Assembly (NCBI RefSeq): GCF_001742165.1
Contig: NZ_CP016443.1
Span: forward strand, 620,001-684,000
Origin: Burkholderia stabilis
GTDB lineage: Bacteria > Pseudomonadota > Gammaproteobacteria > Burkholderiales > Burkholderiaceae
Length of the DNA: 64,000 nucleotides
Reading direction: 5' to 3'
In this document: piece by piece, positions 35,984 through 44,080 of the stretch
Position numbering within the stretch: position 1 is the first letter of the stretch
Layout of the letters: each line of letters begins with the position of its first letter
Translations under genes and position numbers: made by a program
Notes under the pieces: generated by a model
The model's input: the letters and a program-made list of their open reading frames with translations, nothing else
Told to the model about the DNA's origin: nothing
Database searches by the model: none

Positions 35984-37018
35984 ATGACCGCTCCCTCCTC
36001 TCAGCGCAACCCCATCCACTGCGAAATCGATCTCGACGCGCAAGGCAAGCACGCGGGCTACCTGCGGCTGCCGCATTCCGTGCACCGCTCGGCGTACGGG
36101 TGGCTGCCGATTCCGATCGCATCGATCCGCAACGGCGACGGGCCGGTCGCGCTCGTGATGGCCGGCAACCACGGCGACGAGTACGAAGGCCAGATCATCG
36201 TGTCGCAGTTGATACGCGAGATCGAACCCGAGATGATCAGCGGGCAGTTGATCCTGCTGCCGATGGCGAACTTCCCCGCGGCGGACGCGGGCCTGCGCGT
36301 GTCGCCGCTCGACGAAGGCAACCTGAACCGCAGCTTCCCCGGCGATGCGACCGGCACGCCGACGCAGATGATCGCCCACTACATCGAACACGCGCTGCTG
36401 TCGCGCGCCCAGTATCTGGTCGATCTGCATTCGGGCGGCAGCTCGCTGCTGTACCAGGGCGGCAACATGCTCGCGATCGATCCGCTCGACGCCGACGAAG
36501 CCGCGAAGCTCAACGGGCTGCTGGTCGCGTTCGGGTTGCCGAATGCGCTGCTGCATGCGCCGAACCCGGTGCATTCGGCATCGGCCGCGCGCCGGCAAGG
36601 CGCGATCTCGATCGTGACGGAACTCGGCGGCGCAGGCATGGCCGATCCGTCGCTGATCCGGCTCGGCCGCCACGGGCTGCTGCACTACCTCGGGTATATC
36701 GACCTGCTGCGCGGCGCGCTCGTGCCCGACGCGCCGCCGACCGTCACGCGCTTCATGCGCGTCGACGGCGATCGCCATTTCGTCTATGCGTACGAGCGCG
36801 GGCTGTATGAGCCGCTCGTCGAGCTCGGCGACCAGGTGAAAGCCGGGCAGCCGGCCGCGTGGGTGCATTTCCCCGATACGCCGTTGCGCGAGCCGATGCT
36901 GCACCGGTTCAAGGGCGACGGCGAAGTGGTGTGCAAGCGCGTGCCCGCGCAGGTGCGGCGCGGCGATTGCCTGTTTCAGCTGGCGGAGTTGTCGGCGCCG
37001 CCGAGTGTTGGCCAATAG
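35984..37018 (+). CDS. Succinylglutamate desuccinylase/aspartoacylase family deacylase (DoeB-like)
   Basis: 344 residues. A zinc carboxypeptidase-like fold: GNHGDEYEG gives the HxxE zinc pair, DLHSGG the third ligand, and TELGG the likely catalytic Glu. The N-terminus (NPIHCEIDLDAQGKHAGYLRLP..., IPIASIRNGDGP) closely resembles N-acetyl-diaminobutyrate deacetylase DoeB of ectoine breakdown as I remember it, including SPLDEGNLNRSFPG. Other ectoine genes (doeA, doeD, transporter) are absent here, so the substrate may be another N-acyl amino acid. It is the gene before the mqsRA pair. Confidence 0.8.
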   Translation: MTAPSSQRNPIHCEIDLDAQGKHAGYLRLPHSVHRSAYGWLPIPIASIRNGDGPVALVMAGNHGDEYEGQIIVSQLIREIEPEMISGQLILLPMANFPAADAGLRVSPLDEGNLNRSFPGDATGTPTQMIAHYIEHALLSRAQYLVDLHSGGSSLLYQGGNMLAIDPLDADEAAKLNGLLVAFGLPNALLHAPNPVHSASAARRQGAISIVTELGGAGMADPSLIRLGRHGLLHYLGYIDLLRGALVPDAPPTVTRFMRVDGDRHFVYAYERGLYEPLVELGDQVKAGQPAAWVHFPDTPLREPMLHRFKGDGEVVCKRVPAQVRRGDCLFQLAELSAPPSVGQ

Positions 37019-37083
37019 GCCAGCTACGAATTCCGATCTTTTCCATGCAGTCTGCCAATGATGGTGGGCTGCATGCGCGCCAT

Positions 37084-37119
37084 TAACCAACTTGACAAAT
37101 TAACTCTTTTGGTTATGAT
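37084..37119 (+). promoter_or_regulatory. mqsRA promoter and operator
   Basis: -35 TTGACA (37092-37097), 16-bp spacer, -10 TATGAT (37114-37119): near-consensus sigma-70. TAACTCTTTTGGTTA (37101-37115) lies in the spacer and overlaps the -10, and resembles the palindromic AACCT-N3-AGGTT site bound by E. coli MqsA. TAACCAA (37084-37090) and TTGGTTA (37109-37115) form a wider inverted repeat. MqsA binding here would block the promoter. The -10 ends 5 bases before the mqsR ATG, implying a leaderless mRNA. Confidence 0.7.
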
Positions 37120-37124
37120 CGCAG

Positions 37125-37421
37125 ATGGAAAAGAACACGCCTCATTGCAAGCTGTCCCGAGTCAGAACACTCGTCGAGATCGGCAAGGTGCGTTTGACCG
37201 CGAGCGCAGTATTCGGCGCCCGGCAACTCGGTTTTACGGAGCAGGAGGCGATCGATGTCGTCGTGTCGCTGACAGCCGTCGATTTCCACAAGAGCATGAC
37301 GACGTATGCCGATCACACGATCTGGCAAGACGTCTATCAGCGTCGCACCGTGAACGGCGACGTGTACCTGAAACTCACCGTGATCGACGATGTGCTGATC
37401 GTGTCTTTCAAGGAGCGTTGA
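37125..37421 (+). CDS. mqsR: MqsR toxin (mRNA interferase)
   Basis: 98 residues, the same length as E. coli MqsR, and it shares most of the core: EKNTPHCKLSRVRTLVE, DFHKSMTTYADHTIWQDVY, GDVYLKLTVIDDVLIVSFKE. This is a RelE/YoeB-like fold that cuts mRNA at GC(U/A) sites when free of MqsA. The toxin gene comes first, as usual for mqsRA. No ribosome site precedes ATG 37125; the promoter puts the transcript start at or next to this ATG. The MqsA gene begins 2 bp after the stop. Confidence 0.93.
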   Translation: MEKNTPHCKLSRVRTLVEIGKVRLTASAVFGARQLGFTEQEAIDVVVSLTAVDFHKSMTTYADHTIWQDVYQRRTVNGDVYLKLTVIDDVLIVSFKER

Positions 37422-37423
37422 AA

Positions 37424-37825
37424 ATGAAGTGCCCAGCATGCGGCGCCGCCAAACTGGTTCGCGATACCCGCGACATTCCCTATACGTACAAGGGTCGATC
37501 GACCGTCGTCCCCGATATCACCGGTGATTTCTGTCCGGCCTGCGGAGAATCGGTCCTTGACCTCGACGAGGCAACGCGTCTCGGCGAAGCGATCACCGAG
37601 TTCAACAAACAGGTGAACTCAACCATCGTCGACCCGAAGTTCATTGCGAAGGTCCGCAAGAAGCTGATGCTGGATCAGCGCGAGGCGGCCGAAATATTCG
37701 GTGGCGGCGTCAACGCATTTTCTCGCTACGAAACGGGCAAGACGAACCCGCCGCTTGCCCTTGTGAAGCTGTTCAAAATCCTGGATCGCCATCCGGATCT
37801 GCTCACAGAAGTGCGGGCCGCATAG
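37424..37825 (+). CDS. mqsA: MqsA antitoxin and repressor
   Basis: 133 residues. N-terminal zinc domain with Cys3, Cys6, Cys37 and Cys40 (MKCPAC, FCPACG), the same positions as in E. coli MqsA, which binds and neutralises MqsR. C-terminal HTH-XRE domain (~70-130: KLMLDQREAAEIFGGGVNAFSRYETGKTNPP) binds the operator in the mqsRA promoter. The start is preceded by AAGGAG near 37409-37414. An intact pair, so probably functional. Confidence 0.93.
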   Translation: MKCPACGAAKLVRDTRDIPYTYKGRSTVVPDITGDFCPACGESVLDLDEATRLGEAITEFNKQVNSTIVDPKFIAKVRKKLMLDQREAAEIFGGGVNAFSRYETGKTNPPLALVKLFKILDRHPDLLTEVRAA

Positions 37826-38127
37826 GCTCGTACCCTTCAGCATCGCGCATGCGTGAAGCCCGACCTTCAGCGCATGCGCTTTCCGCCCCCTCCCCACTCC
37901 CGCTGCAAGCCTTCTGACGTCCCCCGCGAAATCCTTATCGAAATTGCTTCGTTCGCCTTTGCCGGCCGCGCCGCTAACGTGTTCAAAACGGCGGCGGCCC
38001 GCCACATTCATCGCAGAACCCGCACCGGCCGCCGTCATCACGACAACCGCGCAGCGATAACGGAACAGACCGGACGGGCCGCGTGCCCGCGCCCCGAAAG
38101 GAACGTCCGCATCGCGCGCCCTTCGCG
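37826..38127. other. Intergenic region after mqsRA
   Basis: 302 bp between mqsA and the acetyltransferase gene. I see no gene, no clear promoter and no terminator hairpin. AAAGGA at 38097-38102 is too far from ATG 38128 to serve as its ribosome site. Confidence 0.45.
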
Positions 38128-38694
38128 ATGCCCATGGCCACGACCGACCGCATCATCGACACGACGCCGCTCGACGTCCGCGCCCAGCCGCTGATCGACG
38201 CGCTGATCGACGAATATTCGACCCGTTACAACGCATACCGGCCCGATAGCCAGGCATCCGCGCGCGACGAACTCGCGCGCTACCCGGCCGAACTGTTCGC
38301 GCCGCCCGAAGGCGCGTTCGTGCTGTTGCTGCGCGACGGCGAGACGATCGGCGGCGGCGCGTTCAAGCGCTACGACGCGCAGACCGCCGAACTCAAACGC
38401 ATCTGGACCCGCACGGACCTGCGTCGCCAGGGGCTCGCGCGCCTCATCGTCGAAGCGCTCGAACTGCGCGCCGCGCAGCAAGGCTTCCGCCGCATCTACC
38501 TGACCACCGGCTTTCGCCAGCCCGAAGCATGGGCGCTGTACGACCGCACCGGCTATACGCGGCTGTTCGATTCGTCGATCGACCCCGAAGCGTATTTCCA
38601 CCTGCGGTTCGGCAAGGACCTCGGCGATCCGTCGCGCACGTCGACGCTCGCCGACCTGTGGGCGCCCGTACCCGAACCGGTCTTGCCGCGCTGA
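38128..38694 (+). CDS. GNAT family N-acetyltransferase
   Basis: About 188 residues from ATG 38128 (ATG 38134 and 38083 are alternatives; no strong ribosome site). The acetyl-CoA loop is in IWTRTDLRRQGLARLIVEALE (R/Q-x-x-G-x-A), with earlier beta strands GGGAFKRYDAQTAELKR and the late ALYDRTGYTRL motif. A cytoplasmic acetyltransferase for a small amine. As the first gene before binding-protein and flavin-monooxygenase genes it occupies the place of SnaA (YtmI) of Bacillus, which N-acetylates S-alkyl-cysteines before oxidation. That role is inference. Confidence 0.82.
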   Translation: MPMATTDRIIDTTPLDVRAQPLIDALIDEYSTRYNAYRPDSQASARDELARYPAELFAPPEGAFVLLLRDGETIGGGAFKRYDAQTAELKRIWTRTDLRRQGLARLIVEALELRAAQQGFRRIYLTTGFRQPEAWALYDRTGYTRLFDSSIDPEAYFHLRFGKDLGDPSRTSTLADLWAPVPEPVLPR

Positions 38695-38744
38695 GCGCGG
38701 CTGCCCCGCTTTCCCGATTTCGCTTTCCACGACAGGACGTTTTC

Positions 38745-39692
38745 ATGCAACGAGCCGTACCGCTTTCTTCCCGTGCCGTGCGCACGCTGGCCGCCGCGCT
38801 GATCGGCCTGACCGCGTTCGCCGCGGCCGCAGCCGCAGCTACGTTCGACCTGAGCCCCGAGCAGCGCGGCCGCCCGCGCGGCGTGGCCGATGCGGCGGTC
38901 GAGCGCGCGGTGCCCGCATCGTTCAAGTTCGCCGAACCCGGCACGCTGACGATCGGCATCGCGCCGAGCCTGCCGCCGATCAGCTCGTATGCGACCGACG
39001 CGCGCACGGTGATCGGCTTCGACGCCGACGTCGGCCAGCTCGTGTCCGACAGCCTCGGCCGCAAGCTGAAGATCGTCGCGCTGTCGTGGGCCGACTGGCC
39101 GCTCGCGCTCGAATCGGGGAAAGTCGACGCGGTGATCTCGAACGTCACCGTCACCGAGGAGCGCAAGCAGAAATTCGATTTCTCGTCGTATCGCCACGAT
39201 CTGGTCGGCTTCTACGTGCGCAACGACAGCAAGATCCAGGCGATCCGCGAGCCGAAGGACGTCGCGGGGCTGCGCGTCGTGACCGACGCCGGCACCAACC
39301 AGGAAAAGATCCTGCTCGCGTGGGACCGCGAGAACGTCGCGCACGGGCTGAAACCCGTGCAGATCCAGTACTACGACGACCAGGCGATGCGCATCGTCGC
39401 CGTGCAGTCGGGTCGCGCCGATGTCGTGTTCAGCGTGAACTCGGTACTCGCGTACCAGAGCGCGCAGCAAGGCAAGACGCGGCTCGTCGGCGCGATCAGC
39501 GGCGGCTGGCCGCGCACGGCCGACATCGCGATCGCGACGCGTCGCGGCAGCGGGCTCGCCGATCCGCTGACCGTCGCGCTGAACGGGCTGATCAAGAACG
39601 GCCGTTACCAGCAGGTGCTCGACCGCTGGAACCTCGCATCCGAAGCGATCGACCAGTCGCGCACGAATCCGCCGGGGCTGCCGAAGAGCTGA
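38745..39692 (+). CDS. Amino-acid-type ABC transporter substrate-binding protein (copy 1)
   Basis: 315 residues: Sec signal (MQRAVPLSSRAVRTLAAALIG..., cleavage near AAAAA-T 31), then an SBP_bac_3 fold: [69 protein letters not shown]. It binds a polar amino-acid-like substrate in the periplasm. It is clearly a paralogue of the protein at 44081-45013 (shared [28 protein letters not shown], final NPPGLP). Two binding proteins flank the monooxygenases and transporter, as YtmJ and YtmK serve one transporter in Bacillus. Confidence 0.88.
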   Translation: MQRAVPLSSRAVRTLAAALIGLTAFAAAAAAATFDLSPEQRGRPRGVADAAVERAVPASFKFAEPGTLTIGIAPSLPPISSYATDARTVIGFDADVGQLVSDSLGRKLKIVALSWADWPLALESGKVDAVISNVTVTEERKQKFDFSSYRHDLVGFYVRNDSKIQAIREPKDVAGLRVVTDAGTNQEKILLAWDRENVAHGLKPVQIQYYDDQAMRIVAVQSGRADVVFSVNSVLAYQSAQQGKTRLVGAISGGWPRTADIAIATRRGSGLADPLTVALNGLIKNGRYQQVLDRWNLASEAIDQSRTNPPGLPKS

Positions 39693-39742
39693 CGCCGCGA
39701 GCCCACCGCCCATCCACGCCCTACGCAGGAACACCGCTCACC

Positions 39743-40792
39743 ATGTCTTATTCGCTTTCGTTGCTGGACAAGAGTCCGATCGCCGACGGCGCGAGCGCCG
39801 CCGACGCGCTGCGCTTCACCACGACGCTCGCGCAACGCGCCGAGCAGCTCGGCTACGAGCGCTTCTGGGTCGCCGAGCATCACGGCACGCCTGGGTTCGC
39901 CAGTTCGGCGCCGGAAATCGTCGTCGCACACCTGCTCGCGCATACGTCGCGCATCCGCGTTGGTTCTGGCGGCGTGATGCTGCAGCACTACAGCCCGTTC
40001 AAGGTCGCCGAATCGTTCAAGCTGCTGGCCGCGCTCGCGCCGGGCCGCGTCGATCTCGGCATCGGCAAGGCGCCCGGCGGGTTGCCGCTGACCACGCGCG
40101 CGCTGCAGTGGTTTCACGACAAGGCGCGCAAGCCCGATTTCGCGGGCCAGCTCGCCGAACTCGACGCGTTTCTCGGCTGGGGCGTCGCCGAAGACCATCC
40201 GCTGGCCGGCGCGGTCGCGATGCCGGTGCCGCCGCAATTGCCCGAACGCATCCTGCTCGGCGGCTCGCCGGACAGCGGCGCGCTCGCCGCGCGCAACGGC
40301 TGGCGCTTCTGCTACGCGGGTCACTTCAACGGCGACGACGCGAACCTCGAACGCTCGCTCGACGCCTACCGCAGTGCAGGCGGCACGCGGCCGCTCGTCG
40401 CGCTGTACGCGGTCGCCGCGCCGACGCGCGACGAGGCCGAGCGACAGATCGGGCCGCTGAAGATCTTCAAGCTGCAGTTCGCGGGCGGCCAGAGCTTCAA
40501 CCTCGGCAGCGCGCAGGCGGCTGCCGAATTCGCGCGGCAAAGCGGCGCGTCCGACTACCGGATCGACGAGCTGCGCCCGACCGTGCTCGCCGATACGCCC
40601 GAGCGCATCCACCGCGCGCTCGATGCACTGAGCCGGCGGCTCGACGTCGATGCGTTCGTGATCGATTCGCCGGTGACCGACTACGCGGCGCGGCTCGCGT
40701 CGGTCGAATGGCTCGGCGGCGCATTGTCGGCCACGCCATTGCAGGCGGCCCTCGCGGACAGCCACTCCCTTTCCCCTGACCAGAACGCGTGA
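39743..40792 (+). CDS. LLM-class flavin monooxygenase (MsnO8/YtmO type)
   Basis: 349 residues, bacterial luciferase-like TIM barrel. N-terminus SLSLLDKSPIADGASAADALRFT and RFWVAEHHGTPGFASSAPEI with VGSGGVMLQHYSPFKVAESF are the marks of the MsnO8/YtmO/YhbW group, with the FMN-phosphate region at RILLGGSPDSG. It uses reduced FMN supplied by a reductase (none in the window). Between the first binding-protein gene (51-bp gap) and the second monooxygenase (8-bp gap). In the Bacillus sulfur operon YtmO sits in the same company. Confidence 0.85.
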   Translation: MSYSLSLLDKSPIADGASAADALRFTTTLAQRAEQLGYERFWVAEHHGTPGFASSAPEIVVAHLLAHTSRIRVGSGGVMLQHYSPFKVAESFKLLAALAPGRVDLGIGKAPGGLPLTTRALQWFHDKARKPDFAGQLAELDAFLGWGVAEDHPLAGAVAMPVPPQLPERILLGGSPDSGALAARNGWRFCYAGHFNGDDANLERSLDAYRSAGGTRPLVALYAVAAPTRDEAERQIGPLKIFKLQFAGGQSFNLGSAQAAAEFARQSGASDYRIDELRPTVLADTPERIHRALDALSRRLDVDAFVIDSPVTDYAARLASVEWLGGALSATPLQAALADSHSLSPDQNA

Positions 40793-40799
40793 CGCTCCC

Positions 40800-42152
40800 A
40801 TGACGACCCGACGATCGATCCCTTTCGGCCTGATGCTGCAAGGCGCAGGCAGCCACATGAACGCATGGCGGCACCCGAGCAACCCGCCGGACGCGAGCAT
40901 CAACCTCGACTTCGCGATCGGCATCGCACGCAAGGCGGAAGCCGCCGGCATCGCGTTCGCGTTCGTCGCGGACGGCCTCTACATCAACGAGAAGTCGATC
41001 CCGCACTTCCTGAACCGCTTCGAGCCGCTGACGGTGCTGTCGGCGCTCGCGGTCGCGACGAAGAAGATCGGGCTCGCGGGCACGATCTCGACGTCGTACA
41101 GCGAACCGTTCACGGTCGCGCGCCAGCTCGCGTCGCTCGATGCGATCAGCGGCGGGCGCGCGGGCTGGAACGTCGTGACGACGCCGCTCGAAGGCACCGC
41201 GAAGAATTTCGGCAAGGCGCATCCCGATCACGAGCTGCGCTACGAAATCGCCGACGAATACCTCGACGTCGTACAGGGCCTGTGGGACAGCTGGGACGAC
41301 GACGCCTTCGTGCGCGACCGCGCGACCGGACGCTTCTTCGACCGCGACAAGCTCCACACGCTCGACCATCACGGCCGCTTTTTCCAGGTCGCGGGCCCGC
41401 TGAACATCCAGCGCTCGCCGCAAGGGCAGCCGGTGATCTTCCAGGCCGGCTCCTCCGATACCGGTATCGGGCTCGCGGGCAAGTACGCGGACGCCGTGTT
41501 CACGCATTCGCCATCGATCGACGAAACGGCCGCGTTCACGCGCCGCGTGAAGCAAAGCGCGGTCGAGCACGGGCGCCGCGCCGACGACGTGAAGATCTTT
41601 CCCGGCGTCGGGCCGATCGTCGGCCGCACGGCCGCCGAGGCGGAAGACAAATACCAGGCGATCCGCAATCTGCTGACGATCGACGACGCGCTCGCGTACC
41701 TCGGCCGCTATTTCGATCACCACGATTTCACGCAATACGCGCTCGACGCGCCGTTCCCGGAACTCGGCGAGCTGGGCCGCAACAGCTTCCGCTCGACCAC
41801 CGACCAGATCAAGGCCGACGCGAAGACCCAGGGCCTCACGCTGCGCGAAACAGCGCTCGCCGTCGCGACGCCGCGGCCGAACTTCATCGGCACGGCCGAG
41901 CATGTCGCCGACGAGCTGATCCGCTGGCACGACGCGGGCGCCGGCGACGGCTTCATCCTCGGCTTCCCGGTACAGGCGCAGGGTGTCGACGATTTCGTCG
42001 AGCTCGTGATCCCGGCGCTCGAGGCGCGCGGCCGCTACAGCCGCGACCTGCCGGGCGCGACGCTGCGCGACCACCTCGGCCTGCCGCGCAAGGCAAGCCG
42101 CCACGCAGTGCCCGGCGAGGCGCAGGAGACGGCGGCCGAAGCGCACGCCTGA
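40800..42152 (+). CDS. NtaA/SnaA/DszA-family FMN monooxygenase
   Basis: 450 residues. The family signature is plain: IPFGLMLQGAGSHMNAWRHPS, FAFVADGLYI, TISTSYSEPFTVARQLASLDAISGGRAGWNVVTTPLEG, and NIQRSPQGQPVIFQAGSSDTGI. Members cleave C-S or C-N bonds (dibenzothiophene sulfone, nitrilotriacetate, N-acetyl-S-alkyl-cysteine by YtnJ) with reduced FMN and oxygen. Given the neighbours, C-S bond cleavage in an organosulfur compound is likely. Only 7 bases after the preceding stop. A 4-copy 8-bp tandem repeat follows its stop. Confidence 0.88.
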   Translation: MTTRRSIPFGLMLQGAGSHMNAWRHPSNPPDASINLDFAIGIARKAEAAGIAFAFVADGLYINEKSIPHFLNRFEPLTVLSALAVATKKIGLAGTISTSYSEPFTVARQLASLDAISGGRAGWNVVTTPLEGTAKNFGKAHPDHELRYEIADEYLDVVQGLWDSWDDDAFVRDRATGRFFDRDKLHTLDHHGRFFQVAGPLNIQRSPQGQPVIFQAGSSDTGIGLAGKYADAVFTHSPSIDETAAFTRRVKQSAVEHGRRADDVKIFPGVGPIVGRTAAEAEDKYQAIRNLLTIDDALAYLGRYFDHHDFTQYALDAPFPELGELGRNSFRSTTDQIKADAKTQGLTLRETALAVATPRPNFIGTAEHVADELIRWHDAGAGDGFILGFPVQAQGVDDFVELVIPALEARGRYSRDLPGATLRDHLGLPRKASRHAVPGEAQETAAEAHA

Positions 42153-42173
42153 CACCCGCACCGCCCGGCCACG

Positions 42174-42205
42174 CGCCGATACGCCGATACGCCGATACGC
42201 CGATA
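42174..42205 (+). repeat. Tandem repeat, four exact copies of CGCCGATA
   Basis: 32 bp of an exact 8-bp unit in the 106-bp gap between the DszA-like monooxygenase and the fused transporter gene. Copy number could vary by slipped-strand mispairing. It is non-coding, so a change would affect spacing or mRNA structure, not a reading frame. Confidence 0.85.
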
Positions 42206-42258
42206 TGCCGCGCCGCCCGTGCGCGGCTCGCCTGACCGATTCGAGGACTTCCATCGAC

Positions 42259-44046
42259 ATGAGCGACACGACCCATCTCGGCGGCACACTGCCGCCGCTC
42301 TCTTCCCCCGGCGCGCGCGAGCCCGGCACGCGCTTCCGGATCGTGCCCGCACGCCACCGGTCGCGCGCGGCCGGCACCGTGCTCGCGATCGTGCTGATCG
42401 CGATCACGCTGCATTCGATCCTCGGCAACCCGCAATGGGGCTGGCCGGTGTTCGCCGAATGGTTCCTGTCGCCGCCGGTGCTGTCAGGGCTTGCGCGCAC
42501 GCTGTTGCTGACGCTGCTCGGCGCGGTGTTCGGCCTCGTCTTCGGCGGGTTCGTCGCGCTGGCGCGGCTGTCGCGTTCGCGGCTGCTTTCCGCGAGCGCG
42601 TGGACCTTCGTGTGGCTGTTCCGATCGATTCCGCTGATCGTGCTGCTGCTGATCCTGAACAATCTCGGCTACCTCTACGAACACGTGCGGCTCGGCGTGC
42701 CGTTCACCGACATCGTGTGGTTCGATACGCCGACCACCGACCTGATCAGCCCGTTCTTCGCAGCCGTGCTCGGCCTCTCGCTGCACCACGCGGCGTTTTC
42801 GGCGGAGGTGATCCGCGGCGGCATTCTCGCGGTCGACCAGGGCCAGCTCGAAGCCGCCGCCGCGCTCGGGCTGCCGCGCGGCCGCCAGACCACGCGGATC
42901 GTGCTGCCGCAGGCGATGCGCGCGATCCTGCCGACCGCGTTCAACGACCTGATCATGCTCGCCAAGGGCACGTCGATGGTGTACGTGCTCGCGATGCCCG
43001 AACTGTTCTACACGGTGCAGGTGATCTATCGCCGCAACCTCGAGGTGATTCCGCTGCTGATGGTCGCCACCGTCTGGTATCTGATCATCCTGACCGTGCT
43101 GTCGGCGATCCAGGTGCAGGTCGAGCGCCATTACGCGCGCGGCGCGCTGCGCAATCCGCAGCCGTCGGTGCTCACGTTCGCGCTCGCGCGCATCGGCGTG
43201 CTGTGGCGGCGCGCCACGTCGCGCAACACGGCATCGCTCGCACAGGCCGGCAACGACGTCGATGCCGTTGCCGCCGCGCCGCGCGCCGGCGGCGAAGTCG
43301 CCGTGCATGGCGTGTCGAAGCAGTTCGGCATGCAGCGCGTGCTCGACAACGTGTCGTTCGTCGCGCCGCGCGGCAGCGTGACCGTGATCGTCGGGCCGTC
43401 CGGCTCGGGCAAATCGACGCTGCTGCGCACGATCAATCATCTCGAACGCGTCGACGACGGCTTCATCGACATCGACGGCGAGCTGATCGGCTACCGGCGC
43501 GACGACGACGTGCTCTACGAGCTGAAGGAGCGCGACGTACTGAAGCGGCGCACGGCCGTCGGGATGGTGTTCCAGAACTTCAACCTGTTCCCGCACCTGA
43601 CGGTGCTCGAAAACCTGATCGAAGCGCCGGTCGCGGTCGCCGGCGTGACGCGCGACGCCGCCGAGCGCACCGCGCGCGCACTGCTCGCGCGCGTCGGTCT
43701 CGCGGATAAAGCCGATGCGTACCCGCGCCAGCTTTCCGGCGGCCAGCAGCAGCGCGTCGCGATCGCACGGGCGCTTGCGTTGCGGCCGAAGGTACTGCTG
43801 TTCGACGAGCCGACGTCCGCGCTCGATCCCGAACTCGTCAACGAAGTGCTCGACGTCATCAAGGAACTCGCGCGCTCGGGCACGACGCTCGTGATCGTCA
43901 CGCATGAAATCGGCTTCGCGCGCGAAGTCGCGGACAACGTGCTGTTCATGGAGCGCGGGCGCATCGTCGAGGCCGGGCCGCCGGGCGCCGTGCTCGACGC
44001 GCCGTCGCATCCGCGCACGCGCGCGTTCCTGTCGCGGGTGCTGTGA
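42259..44046 (+). CDS. Fused ABC transporter permease/ATP-binding protein (amino-acid type)
   Basis: 595 residues combining two proteins. Residues ~1-320: HisM/GlnP-like permease with five or six hydrophobic segments, including [19 protein letters not shown] and the EAA loop [21 protein letters not shown]. Residues ~345-595: GlnQ-like ATPase with Walker [10 protein letters not shown], signature [15 protein letters not shown], Walker [14 protein letters not shown], and switch His in VTHEIGF. Such fusions occur in Burkholderia. It should pair with the two binding proteins in this cluster to import an amino-acid-like organosulfur compound. Start ATG 42259 has a weak ribosome site (GAGG at 42243). 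Confidence 0.9.
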   Translation: MSDTTHLGGTLPPLSSPGAREPGTRFRIVPARHRSRAAGTVLAIVLIAITLHSILGNPQWGWPVFAEWFLSPPVLSGLARTLLLTLLGAVFGLVFGGFVALARLSRSRLLSASAWTFVWLFRSIPLIVLLLILNNLGYLYEHVRLGVPFTDIVWFDTPTTDLISPFFAAVLGLSLHHAAFSAEVIRGGILAVDQGQLEAAAALGLPRGRQTTRIVLPQAMRAILPTAFNDLIMLAKGTSMVYVLAMPELFYTVQVIYRRNLEVIPLLMVATVWYLIILTVLSAIQVQVERHYARGALRNPQPSVLTFALARIGVLWRRATSRNTASLAQAGNDVDAVAAAPRAGGEVAVHGVSKQFGMQRVLDNVSFVAPRGSVTVIVGPSGSGKSTLLRTINHLERVDDGFIDIDGELIGYRRDDDVLYELKERDVLKRRTAVGMVFQNFNLFPHLTVLENLIEAPVAVAGVTRDAAERTARALLARVGLADKADAYPRQLSGGQQQRVAIARALALRPKVLLFDEPTSALDPELVNEVLDVIKELARSGTTLVIVTHEIGFAREVADNVLFMERGRIVEAGPPGAVLDAPSHPRTRAFLSRVL

Positions 44047-44080
44047 TGCGCGCCGCTCCCGACCTGCGAGGCGCGGCACG

